The position numbers were made by a program, and so were the translations under genes. This document shows positions 51,245 to 59,198 of a stretch of 64,000 bases of DNA, piece after piece. Source of the stretch: Erysipelotrichaceae bacterium (lineage in GTDB: Bacteria > Bacillota_I > Bacilli_A > Erysipelotrichales > Erysipelotrichaceae); assembly GCA_017533785.1 (NCBI GenBank), contig JAFWII010000001.1, positions 53,525 through 117,524 of the forward strand, in the 5' to 3' direction. Under the pieces are notes generated by a model. It was not told where the DNA came from, ran no database searches, and saw nothing but the letters and a program-made list of their open reading frames with translations. Each line of letters starts with the position of its first letter. Positions within the stretch are counted from its first letter, which is position 1.

Positions 51245-51829
51245 TTATCTTTTTGACAGTCTGCTGATCAGCATCCCCATTCCGTAGTTCAGCAGCAGCA
51301 GGAAAAGGAAGATCGCGAAACCGACCGGCAGCCCCCAGGTGGTGAAGGCGTACCAGTCGTTGCCTTCCCGGCCGTTCAGGATGATATTACCCAGATAGAA
51401 GCAGCCGTAGATGAACAGCGGCAGAACGGAATAGGGAAGTTCCTTCTTCAGGATCTTCTGTTCTCCTAAAAAGAGTTCGTCGAACAGACAGAGCAGCGGG
51501 ACAGCCAGATGGAACCAGAAATTCGGGCCGGCATACAGGAACGCGTAGCCGAAGATCGCGCCGAGGAAGGTCGCGGTAACGAGGAAGGTGATCATGACTG
51601 CAAGGCAGGCAGAGAATTTCAGAACGGCGCTGAAATGCCGCTCCCGGAAGAACAACCAGCAGACAGCCGCGGCCGCCGCCAGCAGATTGGACAGGACGGT
51701 AAAATATTTCAGGCTCCAGATCCCGCGCGCGGAAAAAGACCCGCCGCCGCGGAAGACCATCGTCAGCCACGACCAGAGAACGATCACGGCGATGAATACA
51801 TTGAGTATGGTTTTTGATATACGCTTCAT
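51245..51829 (-). CDS. Six-helix membrane protein, Pr6Pr-like
   Basis: 194 aa starting MKRISKTILNVFIAVIVLWSW at 51829. An in-frame codon at 51898 would add 23 poorly conserved residues and is not preferred. It has six hydrophobic helices and the segment LKYFTVLSNLLAAAAAV, typical of Pr6Pr-type bacterial membrane proteins. A Trp/His-containing loop GPNFWFHLAVPLL is also present. No function is known to me. It converges on the 5'-nucleotidase remnant and is divergent from the XRE regulator. Confidence 0.65.
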   Translation of the reverse strand: MKRISKTILNVFIAVIVLWSWLTMVFRGGGSFSARGIWSLKYFTVLSNLLAAAAAVCWLFFRERHFSAVLKFSACLAVMITFLVTATFLGAIFGYAFLYAGPNFWFHLAVPLLCLFDELFLGEQKILKKELPYSVLPLFIYGCFYLGNIILNGREGNDWYAFTTWGLPVGFAIFLFLLLLNYGMGMLISRLSKR

Positions 51830-51934
51830 GACTTCAGTATAACCAAAACCCCGGCGGAAAGACTGCAAAATGCATTCCCGTCGGTCTACAGCCCGCACAG
51901 AGAGGAGGGCGAAGGATCATTCTATACAATCTGA

Positions 51935-51951
51935 GTTTACTGTAAGTAAAC
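51935..51951. promoter_or_regulatory. Inverted repeat, candidate operator of the pot regulator
   Basis: GTTTACT-GTA-AGTAAAC is a perfect 7-bp inverted repeat with a 3-nt spacer, 120 nt upstream of the XRE-cupin gene. Its position in the divergent gap suggests autoregulation or control of the minus-strand gene. Confidence 0.4.
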
Positions 51952-51978
51952 AAATTCTTTATTTTTATGAAATTTCTA

Positions 51979-52006
51979 TTGAATTACCGATGATTTCTAG
52001 TAATAT
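51979..52006 (+). promoter_or_regulatory. Promoter of the regulator-potABCD operon
   Basis: TTGAAT (51979-51984), a 16-nt spacer and TAATAT (52001-52006). TATAGT at 52004-52009 overlaps and is an alternative -10 with a 19-nt spacer. Confidence 0.5.
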
Positions 52007-52034
52007 AGTTTATGGTCACTTAAAACATGATAAA

Positions 52035-52055
52035 AAGTTTAGTAAAAATAAACTT
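52035..52055. promoter_or_regulatory. Second inverted repeat, downstream of the pot promoter
   Basis: AAGTTTA (52035-52041) and TAAACTT (52049-52055) flank a 7-nt spacer just before the SD of the XRE gene. It shares the GTTTA/TAAAC core with the upstream repeat at 51935, as expected for two sites of one repressor. Confidence 0.4.
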
Positions 52056-52070
52056 AGAAGGGAGTAGGCG

Positions 52071-52610
52071 ATGGATATCGGAAAAAGACTGAGACAGCTT
52101 CGCACAAAGAACTCTCTGACCCTGGAAGAGCTGGCTTCAAGAACAGAGCTTACCAAAGGGTTTCTGTCCCAGCTGGAGCGCAACCTGACTTCTCCGAGCA
52201 TTTCCACTTTGGAAAATATCACGGAAGTCCTGGGCGTACCGCTTGAAGACTTCTTCAGGGAAGACAGGGAAACACGGATCAGCTTCAGCAAGGACGACTA
52301 TTCCGTGGATGAAAGAGACGGCCGCAAGATCACCTGGCTTGTTCCGGATTCCCAGAAGAACGTTCTGGAGCCGATCCTGATGGAACTGCAGCCGGGAACG
52401 GAATCCCAGGAGATCGAGCCTTACGAGGGCGCCGAATTCGGCTATGTCCTGAAGGGGAGACTGGATCTGATCAAGTCCGGGTCAAATGAGACGTACCGTC
52501 TGCACAAAGGCGATTCCTTCTATCTGGAAGGGGACTACACGCACAAGCTCGTCAACATCGGCAGGGAACCGGGGATCATCCTGTGGGTCGCCACGCCGTC
52601 CATATTCTAA
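52071..52610 (+). CDS. XRE-family regulator with C-terminal cupin (PuuR-like)
   Basis: 179 aa. Residues 5-60 form a helix-turn-helix (LRQLRTKNSLTLEELASRTE, then LTKGFLSQLERNLTSPSIST). Residues about 105-178 form a cupin with EPYEGAEFGYVLKGRLDLI and FYLEGDYTHKLVN. Proteins of this design regulate polyamine or amino-acid genes, and this one leads the potABCD operon by 21 nt. The cupin may sense polyamine. Its SD is AGAAGGGAG. Two inverted repeats upstream are candidate operators. Confidence 0.88.
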   Translation: MDIGKRLRQLRTKNSLTLEELASRTELTKGFLSQLERNLTSPSISTLENITEVLGVPLEDFFREDRETRISFSKDDYSVDERDGRKITWLVPDSQKNVLEPILMELQPGTESQEIEPYEGAEFGYVLKGRLDLIKSGSNETYRLHKGDSFYLEGDYTHKLVNIGREPGIILWVATPSIF

Positions 52611-52631
52611 ATTCATTCAGAGGGGAAAATC

Positions 52632-54206
52632 ATGAAGAAATTAATTGAGTTTCGCAATATCGTAAAAGCATTCGGAAGTCAGGTCGTTCTCAAAGGCATC
52701 AATCTGGATATCTTCGAGAACGAGTTCGTCACTCTGCTCGGTCCGTCCGGCTGCGGCAAGACGACCCTGCTCCGTATCCTCGGCGGATTCCTCAGTCAGG
52801 ATTCCGGCGAAGTCATCCTGGACGGCAAGGAGATCAGCAACGTTCCGGCGTATCAGCGCCCGATCAACACGGTCTTCCAGCGCTACGCCCTGTTCCCGCA
52901 TCTGGATGTATTCGACAACGTCGCCTTCGGTCTGCGCATCAAGAAGATGTCCGAAGACCTGATCAAACCGAAAGTCGAGCGTATGATCGCGCTGGTCGGT
53001 CTCGAAGGATTCGAACACCGCGATGTCTCCATGCTGTCAGGCGGTCAGCAGCAGCGTGTCGCGATCGCCCGCGCGCTGGTCAATGAACCGGATGTGCTCC
53101 TGCTCGATGAACCGCTGTCCGCTCTGGACCGCAAACTGCGTGTCGAGATGCAGCAGGAACTGAAGCGCATCCAGCAGGAAGTCGGCATCACCTTCATCTT
53201 CGTCACTCACGACCAGGAAGAAGCCCTGACCATGTCCGACAAGATCGTCGTCATGCGTGACGGCGTGATCCAGCAGATCGGCACTCCGCTTGAGATCTAC
53301 AACACCCCGAACAACCGTTATGTCGCGAACTTCATCGGCAACTCCAATATCGTGGACGGCACGATGAAGAAGGACTATCTTGTCCGCTTCGACGACCGTG
53401 AATACGAATGTGTCGACTTCGGTTTCAAACCGAACGAACCGGTCGACGTCATCATCCGTCCGGAAGACATCCGCATCTTGCCGCCGAACCAGGGCAAGAT
53501 CAACGGTCAGGTCCTGTCTGTCTTGTTCAAGGGCGTTCACTACGAATCGATCGTTGAGACCCGCCGCGGCGCTTCCAAGACCGTGATCCTGCATGTCGTC
53601 GAGAACCGCGACACCTTCAATAAGGAAGCGAACGAAAAGATCAACGCGACCGACTTCACTGTCGATATCGAAGACGTCAAAAACCTGACGAACGAAGACC
53701 TCATCGCCCGCGCCAACGCGCAGGCGTGGATTCCGGAAAGCGAAGAGGATATCTCCATCGCTTCCGTCGAGAACGGTCTGAAAGAGGAATCCGGCAGCTA
53801 TCCGGTCACCTTCAAAACAGCCAAGGGCACTTCGATCACTGTCAATGTCAACGTCGTGAAACCGATCGTCAGCGAAGACGCCAAATACCAGATCGGTATC
53901 CAGGCCTTCGATGTCTATAAGACCGTCGATGAGATCCGCGAATCCATGGCGATCTCCGTCGACCTGCGCACCTGGGCGGATGCCTACGCCTGGGAGCTCG
54001 ATACCCAGAAGGAAGTCATGATCGACGACGTCCGTTTCGACTTTGAGCCGAACGAGATCGTCGCTGGCGACTACCCGGTCACCTTCCTGACGGAAGGCCG
54101 CACCTGGAAAGTCCATACGACCGAAAAACAGGAAGAGGATACCGCTGTATCCCTCGACTTCGGACCGGATGATATCCACGTCATGCACAAGGAGGTCCTG
54201 TCATGA
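52632..54206 (+). CDS. potA: Spermidine/putrescine ABC transporter ATPase with duplicated C-terminal insertion
   Basis: 524 aa, against about 350-380 usual. The ATPase domain is complete: Walker [14 protein letters not shown] (37-45 core), signature [12 protein letters not shown] (135-146), Walker [13 protein letters not shown] and H-loop VTHDQEEA. The C-terminal TOBE region starts near 240 and its last strand, [14 protein letters not shown], is present at the very end. Between them, residues about 335-497 are an insert made of two similar modules of about 80 aa, each ending G-x-YPVTF-x-T. The insert resembles surface beta-sandwich repeats, unexpected on a cytoplasmic ATPase. It overlaps potB by 4 nt. 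Confidence 0.9.
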   Translation: MKKLIEFRNIVKAFGSQVVLKGINLDIFENEFVTLLGPSGCGKTTLLRILGGFLSQDSGEVILDGKEISNVPAYQRPINTVFQRYALFPHLDVFDNVAFGLRIKKMSEDLIKPKVERMIALVGLEGFEHRDVSMLSGGQQQRVAIARALVNEPDVLLLDEPLSALDRKLRVEMQQELKRIQQEVGITFIFVTHDQEEALTMSDKIVVMRDGVIQQIGTPLEIYNTPNNRYVANFIGNSNIVDGTMKKDYLVRFDDREYECVDFGFKPNEPVDVIIRPEDIRILPPNQGKINGQVLSVLFKGVHYESIVETRRGASKTVILHVVENRDTFNKEANEKINATDFTVDIEDVKNLTNEDLIARANAQAWIPESEEDISIASVENGLKEESGSYPVTFKTAKGTSITVNVNVVKPIVSEDAKYQIGIQAFDVYKTVDEIRESMAISVDLRTWADAYAWELDTQKEVMIDDVRFDFEPNEIVAGDYPVTFLTEGRTWKVHTTEKQEEDTAVSLDFGPDDIHVMHKEVLS

Positions 54207-54985
54207 AAGGTTTCCGCCGTTTAGCGTACCCGTATGTGGTATGGGCGGTGGCCTTCGTCGTCATTCCGATGCTGCTGGTGCTGATCTACGCGTTCACCAC
54301 CAGAGGCAACGCGGTCCTGACCTTCCGTTTCACGCTGGCCAACTTTGCCCGCTTCTTCTCCGATAAGATCTTCCTTTCCGTCCTGCTGCGCTCGCTCAAG
54401 ATCGCGCTGGTCACGACGATCGTCTGCATCCTGCTCGGTTATCCGGTCGCCTACGCGATCTCGCGGTTCTCCCCGAACAACCAGGCGTTCTGCATCCTGC
54501 TCGTCACGATCCCGATGTGGATCAACATGCTGGTGCGTACCTATGCCTGGAGAGGTATCCTGCTGGATACGGAACTGTCGCCGGAACTGAAAGTCTATAT
54601 CGGTATGGTATACAACTTCCTGCCGTTCATGATCCTGGAAGTCTACACTTCGCTCTCGAAGATGGATCCGAATCTGAGCGTGGCGGCAGCGGACCTCGGC
54701 TGCAACAACCGTCAGGTCTTCACCAAGGTCATCCTGCCCTTATCGATCCCCGGTGTTCTGTCCGGGATCACTCTGGTCTTCTTACCGGCGGTCTCCAGCT
54801 TCTTCATTCCGAAACTGCTCGGCGGCGGAAGCTTCGTCCTGATCGGTAACCTGATCGAAAACTACTTTGTAACGACCGGTGACTGGAACTTCGGCGCAGC
54901 GATCTCGCTGATCATGACGATCATCATCCTGATCTCCATGTACTTCACCCGTAAGTTCGACTACACCGAGGAGGAACGCGCATGA
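54203..54985 (+). CDS. potB: Spermidine/putrescine ABC transporter permease PotB
   Basis: 260 aa with six hydrophobic helices and the permease EAA-type loop [23 protein letters not shown] region, which contacts the ATPase. [11 protein letters not shown] is characteristic of PotB. It forms the membrane channel with PotC. It overlaps potA and potC by 4 nt each, so all are translationally coupled. Confidence 0.93.
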   Translation: MKGFRRLAYPYVVWAVAFVVIPMLLVLIYAFTTRGNAVLTFRFTLANFARFFSDKIFLSVLLRSLKIALVTTIVCILLGYPVAYAISRFSPNNQAFCILLVTIPMWINMLVRTYAWRGILLDTELSPELKVYIGMVYNFLPFMILEVYTSLSKMDPNLSVAAADLGCNNRQVFTKVILPLSIPGVLSGITLVFLPAVSSFFIPKLLGGGSFVLIGNLIENYFVTTGDWNFGAAISLIMTIIILISMYFTRKFDYTEEERA

Positions 54986-55782
54986 CCGAGAAAAAGAGTC
55001 TCTGGACAAAGATCGCCTTTGCCCTGGCCATCGCCTTCTTCTATCTCCCGATCGTCTACGTCGTCTTCTTCTCCTTCAACTCCTCGAGATCCCTGAACAA
55101 CTTCACCGGCTTCTCGCTGCAGTGGTACCAGAAGATGTTCGAAAACCGGACGATGATGGAATCGATCTACTACTCGACCATTATCGCGGTGATCGCGACG
55201 CTCGTATCCACCGTGATCGGCACCGTCGCGGCGATCGGCCTCTCCAAATCCAGCAAACTCGTCAAGGAAAGCATCACCCAGATCAACAACCTTTCCATGA
55301 TGAACCCGGATATCGTCACCGCCATCGGCCTGATGCTGTTCTATACCTCGCTGCGTATGGAAGCCGGCTTCGGCACACTGCTGCTGGCGCACATCATATT
55401 CTGCATTCCCTATGTCATGCTGTCAGTTACACCGAAACTGAAACAGCTCGATGATAATATCGCGGAAGCGGCGCTGGACTTAGGCTGCACGCCTTTCCAG
55501 GCACTGACCAAGGTCATCATTCCCCAGATCAAGGAAGCGATCTTCTCCGGTGCGCTCGTCGCCTTCACGATGAGCTTCGATGACTTCGTCATCTCCTACT
55601 TCGTCACCGGTCCCGGTGTCAACAACATCTCCACTTACGTCTACTCCTCGGTCAAACGTATCAACCCGAGCGTAAACGCGCTGTCCACGATCATCGTTCT
55701 GGCGATCACGATCATCCTGATCATCATGAATGTCGTTCCAATGTTAAAGGAAAGGAAAAAGAAAAATGAAAAAATTGCTTAG
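54982..55782 (+). CDS. potC: Spermidine/putrescine ABC transporter permease PotC
   Basis: 266 aa with six hydrophobic helices, the typical start FFYLPIVYVVFFSFNSSRSL, the EAA-type loop IAEAALDLGCTPFQALTKVI, and SFDDFVISYFVTGPG, a hallmark of PotC. It ends in a lysine-rich tail. The stop overlaps the potD start by 17 nt. Confidence 0.94.
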   Translation: MTEKKSLWTKIAFALAIAFFYLPIVYVVFFSFNSSRSLNNFTGFSLQWYQKMFENRTMMESIYYSTIIAVIATLVSTVIGTVAAIGLSKSSKLVKESITQINNLSMMNPDIVTAIGLMLFYTSLRMEAGFGTLLLAHIIFCIPYVMLSVTPKLKQLDDNIAEAALDLGCTPFQALTKVIIPQIKEAIFSGALVAFTMSFDDFVISYFVTGPGVNNISTYVYSSVKRINPSVNALSTIIVLAITIILIIMNVVPMLKERKKKNEKIA

Positions 55783-56845
55783 CGTATTACTGACTGTCCT
55801 TCTGCTGACAGCCTGCGGATCTTCCGACAAGCCGTCCGGCGGCAGCCAGGACAGCGATACCGCCTGTTCTGTTCTGAACGTCTTCAACTGGGGCGAATAC
55901 ATCGGTGAAAACACGATCGCCGACTTTGAGGACCAGTTCGGTGTCCGCGTCAACTACGCGCTGTTCGACTCCAACGAAATGATGTACACAAAACTGATGG
56001 GCGGCGGTTCCTATGATATCCTGATCCCGTCTGACTACATGATCGAGCGTCTGATCGCTGAAGATCTGCTTCAGCCGATCGACAAGTCCGTTATCACCAA
56101 CATGGGCAATCTTTACGAAGGTGTCCTGAACAAGGCGTACGACCCGGACAACACCTATTCCGTTCCGTATTTCTGGGGCAACATCGGTATCGTCTATGAT
56201 ACGACGATCGTTGACCCGGCAGACGTTGAAAGCCAGGGCTGGGATGTTCTGCGCAACACCAAATATGCCGGCCAGATCTACATGTACGATTCCGAAAGAG
56301 ACTCCTTCATGGTCGCGTTAAAGGCGCTCGGCTATTCCGCAAACACCTCCGATCCGAAAGAACTCGAAGAAGCCTATGAATGGCTGTCCTCCATCTCCCA
56401 GACGATGGAACCGGCTTTTGCGACAGATGAAGCGATCGACGGTCTGACCTACGGTGAAAAGGCGATGGGCGTCATGTACAGCGGCGACGCTGCCTACATC
56501 CTTTCCGAAAACGAAGATATGGCATACTTCGTACCGGAAGCCGGAACGAACATCTGGAACGACGCGATGGTCATCCCGAAGAATGCGAAGTGTCCGGAAC
56601 TCGCCAATGAATTCATCAATTTCATGCTGGAATATGATGTTGCCTACGATAACAGTTCAACAGTCGGCTATTCCTCCAACAATGCGGAAGTCATTAAAGA
56701 TATGATGGCTCCGGGCGGAGACTACGAAGGCAACAACGCTTACCTGCCGCGTACAGACAACCCGAACGACGAAGCCTACTACAGCCTCGACGAAGCAACA
56801 CGTACGCTGATCTCCGAATACTGGGTCAAAGTCAAGAACCAGTAA
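55766..56845 (+). CDS. potD: Spermidine/putrescine-binding lipoprotein PotD
   Basis: 359 aa with a lipoprotein signal peptide, MKKLLSVLLTVLLLTACGSS (Cys17), then the binding fold: LNVFNWGEYIGENTIADFE, YDILIPSDYMIERL, VPYFWGNIGIVYD and GVMYSGDAAYILSEN. It is lipid-anchored outside the membrane and delivers polyamines to PotBC. Its start lies inside potC with an AAAGGAAAGG SD. Its native terminator, 35 nt downstream, is split by an insertion sequence. Confidence 0.95.
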   Translation: MKKLLSVLLTVLLLTACGSSDKPSGGSQDSDTACSVLNVFNWGEYIGENTIADFEDQFGVRVNYALFDSNEMMYTKLMGGGSYDILIPSDYMIERLIAEDLLQPIDKSVITNMGNLYEGVLNKAYDPDNTYSVPYFWGNIGIVYDTTIVDPADVESQGWDVLRNTKYAGQIYMYDSERDSFMVALKALGYSANTSDPKELEEAYEWLSSISQTMEPAFATDEAIDGLTYGEKAMGVMYSGDAAYILSENEDMAYFVPEAGTNIWNDAMVIPKNAKCPELANEFINFMLEYDVAYDNSSTVGYSSNNAEVIKDMMAPGGDYEGNNAYLPRTDNPNDEAYYSLDEATRTLISEYWVKVKNQ

Positions 56846-56895
56846 AAGAGTTTAGTGATCGATCACAATCAGCAAGACACAAAGACCCGGATCCT

Positions 56896-56903
56896 GTTTT
56901 CAG
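56896..56903. repeat. Target-site duplication, left copy (GTTTTCAG)
   Basis: Identical 8-bp sequence flanks the ISL3-type element on the left here and on the right at 58526-58533. Eight bp is the duplication length expected of ISL3-family elements. Confidence 0.9.
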
Positions 56904-56910
56904 GGTAATG

Positions 56911-56985
56911 TTCAATAACCTGTGGGTAATTTCCTTCCCAGGGTTCAAGATCCTGTGGGTATAGGGGTTTCAATTGTCTGTGGGT
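56911..56985. repeat. Subterminal repeats of the ISL3-type element
   Basis: Three 17-nt copies of TTCAA-N4-CTGTGGGT start at 56911, 56944 and 56969. A reverse-oriented relative (TTCAT variant) lies at 58473-58489 near the other end. They are probably transposase-binding sites. Confidence 0.7.
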
Positions 56986-57085
56986 TTCATTGCCGAATGA
57001 AAGAAAACAGAGATCCGGCTCTGCCGCAGTAAAGCAGAAGCGGATCTCTTTTCATTTGTTTCAGTCATCCTTATTGTGCCTTTCT

Positions 57086-58348
57086 TTACAGTTCGAAGCT
57101 GTGGCGGCTGTTCTTATTCAGGGAATACATCAACCGATTGCGGAACCTCCCGAAGTTCGAGTAGCCGTTGGCGATCTTCAGGATCTTCTTGATCATTGAA
57201 TTCCTTCCTTCCAGCGGTCCGTTGGTCACTCTGTCTCCGTTGACTTTACAGAAGGAACTGACGATCTCTGTCTTCCAGAAGGTCAAGGTGGAAGCGAGTG
57301 CGATGAATTCTTCTATGCCGGACAGCTTACAATCGCGGATATAGCTTTCAAGATCATTCAGAGCTTTATTGATATCTTCATAATCCGTGTGATTATAGGA
57401 AAGATATGCCTGATAGAGATCGTATGCTTCCTCCAGTTCCTTATCCAGAGCCTTTATCATGCGCATCAGCTGGAACTCGGACAGATGCGTTTTGAAGTGT
57501 CCGTTATAGACGGCTTCATTCGAGAGCTCTTCTTTGAAAAAGATCTCATCCCGGTATTTAAGCAGATAATATCCGTCGCTTTTCTTGTTTCCTTCATACC
57601 GGCGCATCACTCTTTTCCTGACATCATCCAGCGCCTTTCCGACCCGGCTTACCACATGGAAGGGATCGGCGATGATCGTGGCGTTATGCAGATAGCGGGG
57701 TAAAACTTCCCTGTAGGAATCGTTCATATCGATCACGGCATATTCGACCTTATTTCTTTCATTGAGATCGATACTTCTCAAGTAAGAAGCGATCGTCCTT
57801 TTGTCTCTGTCCTTTAAGACGTCCAGGATATCCCCGTTAGCGAAGGATAGAATGATCAGCACATATTTCTTCTTTCTTTTTCTGGAGAAATAGACCTCAT
57901 CGAGGCAGATCGCCTTTCTTAAAAGAAGCCGCTTCATCTGACAGTACTTGTCGAAAAGAGCGATCACTTCGCTGACTGCGACATCATAATACTCGGCAGC
58001 AGCGCGGAATGGATTATTGTATCTCTTTAAGAATTTCAGAATATTGTCGATCGTCCTGTCCGAGATGTGGTTCCTTTCGCTGCAGAAGGGATTGTCCTCC
58101 ATGGATGTCTTTCCGCATCCGGGACAGAGGAACCTCCTGTGATGGTAAAGGATCGTGCAGGATTTATTGTGGAAGATCGAATGCGTGATCTTCTTGAGGA
58201 CATATTCTTTGATATCCGTATGATAGGTCCCGCAGCTTTTACAGATACATCCCCGGTTCTTCGTCTTTACTTCGATATAGAGCGTGTTCTTCTTCTCAAA
58301 CTCATCTAAAACGCAAAGATCCTCTTCGTTTATATTCGCAAATAACAT
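57086..58348 (-). CDS. ISL3-family transposase
   Basis: 420 aa. The N-terminal zinc-finger region has CICKSCGTYHTD and RRFLCPGCGKTSMEDN. The DDE catalytic domain has KAICLDEVYFSRKR (about D150), IIADPFHVVSRVGKALDD (about D228) and a late Glu in NGPLEGRNSMIKKI. Length and motifs fit ISL3 (TnpA of that family). No frameshift or stop interrupts it, so it may be active. Confidence 0.93.
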   Translation of the reverse strand: MLFANINEEDLCVLDEFEKKNTLYIEVKTKNRGCICKSCGTYHTDIKEYVLKKITHSIFHNKSCTILYHHRRFLCPGCGKTSMEDNPFCSERNHISDRTIDNILKFLKRYNNPFRAAAEYYDVAVSEVIALFDKYCQMKRLLLRKAICLDEVYFSRKRKKKYVLIILSFANGDILDVLKDRDKRTIASYLRSIDLNERNKVEYAVIDMNDSYREVLPRYLHNATIIADPFHVVSRVGKALDDVRKRVMRRYEGNKKSDGYYLLKYRDEIFFKEELSNEAVYNGHFKTHLSEFQLMRMIKALDKELEEAYDLYQAYLSYNHTDYEDINKALNDLESYIRDCKLSGIEEFIALASTLTFWKTEIVSSFCKVNGDRVTNGPLEGRNSMIKKILKIANGYSNFGRFRNRLMYSLNKNSRHSFEL

Positions 58349-58525
58349 AAAATAAGAATGGTTTAAACCTCCTTCCTTATTTGGATGACTGACATCTCCA
58401 TAATACGGAAGGATCTTTTTTGTTTCATACCGTTTTCATTCATCCACGCATTTGAACCCTGGGAAAGAAAACACCCACAGGATTATGAACCCTGTGGGTG
58501 CCTTTCCAGGATTTTGAACATTACC

Positions 58526-58533
58526 GTTTTCAG
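58526..58533. repeat. Target-site duplication, right copy (GTTTTCAG)
   Basis: Right copy of the 8-bp duplication created by insertion of the ISL3-type element. Confidence 0.9.
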
Positions 58534-58558
58534 AAGCCGGGTCTTTTGTTTTGAGCCT

Positions 58559-58578
58559 GGCGCTATTGCAATAGCGCC
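58559..58578. promoter_or_regulatory. 20-bp perfect palindrome over the higB promoter -35
   Basis: GGCGCTATTGCAATAGCGCC is a perfect palindrome. It contains TTGCAA (58567-58572), a candidate -35, with TACAAT (58589-58594) 16 nt downstream as -10. It is a plausible operator for the toxin-antitoxin pair. Confidence 0.55.
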
Positions 58579-58597
58579 GTTTCTTATATACAATAAA

Positions 58598-58614
58598 ATT
58601 ACCAAAAAGGTAAT
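58598..58614. promoter_or_regulatory. Inverted repeat at the toxin start, candidate HigA operator
   Basis: ATTACC-AAAAA-GGTAAT ends 4 nt before the toxin ATG at 58619. Antitoxins of this class usually autoregulate through such repeats. Confidence 0.5.
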
Positions 58615-58751
58615 ATAAATGAAAATCAACTATAAAAACAAACGAGTTGAGAGATCTTTCTGTTCGCAGTTTAACACAACCCCCGAAGAAGTCCCCTTCT
58701 TCTTGCGAAGTGTAAAGGAGGGGATGAATTCGCGCTTCAAAAGTGATAAAT

Positions 58752-59198
58752 ATGATCAGTCGTATAGGGTATAAAGTGGAAAATACTTCGCATAAGATCG
58801 CTATTTTAGACAATAATAACCATTCGGTATTCGCGATGTATTACCATCTTATACTTGTGGTGAAATTCCGCCGGAAAGTCTTTGACGATCTTCTTTCGGA
58901 GTATGCCAGAGATATCTTTGAGAAGATCGCTCCTTCCTACAATATCTCTCTTTTAGAGTGGAATCACGACAGTGATCACATACACATCCTCTTCAAGGCA
59001 CATCCCAACAGTGAATTATCGAAATTCATCAATGCCTATAAAAGCGCTTCTTCGCGACTGATCAAGAAGGAATTTCCCGAAGTGAGAAAGAGACTCTATA
59101 AGGAATACTTCTGGAGTCAGAGCTTCTGTCTATTGACAACAGGAGGCGCACCGCTTGAAGTGATCAGGAAATATATCGAAACACAGGGGGAAAAGTGA
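58752..59198 (+). CDS. tnpA: IS200/IS605 Y1 transposase TnpA
   Basis: About 148 aa from ATG 58752. A GTG at 58743 is a possible earlier start. NHSVFAMYYHLILVVKFRRK is the standard beginning, HDSDHIHILF holds the HUH metal motif, and the nucleophile Tyr is in VIRKYIETQGEK near the end. It cuts and joins single-stranded DNA at the element's hairpin ends. It overlaps tnpB by 4 nt. Confidence 0.92.
   Translation: MISRIGYKVENTSHKIAILDNNNHSVFAMYYHLILVVKFRRKVFDDLLSEYARDIFEKIAPSYNISLLEWNHDSDHIHILFKAHPNSELSKFINAYKSASSRLIKKEFPEVRKRLYKEYFWSQSFCLLTTGGAPLEVIRKYIETQGEK

Larger units (their letters stand above)
56904..58525. mobile_element. ISL3-family insertion sequence, complete (1622 bp)
   Basis: The ends are inverted repeats: GGTAATGTTCAATAACCTG on the left and, read inward from the right, GGTAATGTTCAAAATCCTG (17 of 19 match, first 12 identical). 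It carries one intact transposase gene on the minus strand and is flanked by GTTTTCAG direct repeats. Subterminal copies of TTCAA-N4-CTGTGGGT lie at both ends. The intact gene, matching ends and identical duplications suggest a recent insertion. It sits in the potD terminator loop. Confidence 0.93.
56881..58547 (+). terminator. potD terminator split by an insertion sequence
   Basis: AAAGACCCGG (56881-56890) and CCGGGTCTTT (58537-58546) form a perfect 10-bp stem followed by TTTTGTTTTG. The intervening 1.6 kb is the ISL3-type element inserted in the loop. Without it, and with one target copy, the loop is about 16 nt (ATCCT, target GTTTTCAG, AAG). Confidence 0.85.

Noticed and set aside
53037..54188. 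Long open frame antisense to potA (383 codons), and similar long antisense frames at 37747-38976, 38885-40123, 40988-42214 and 11671-12885
   Set aside because: Each lies wholly opposite a clearly conserved gene. Their translations are low-complexity mirrors of the codon use on the other strand and lack SD sequences and family motifs.
56911..56985. Three regularly placed 17-nt repeats that could suggest a small CRISPR array
   Set aside because: Spacing is uneven (33 and 25 nt), there are no unique spacers of constant length or cas genes, and relatives of the motif occur at the other end of the IS. They are subterminal IS repeats.
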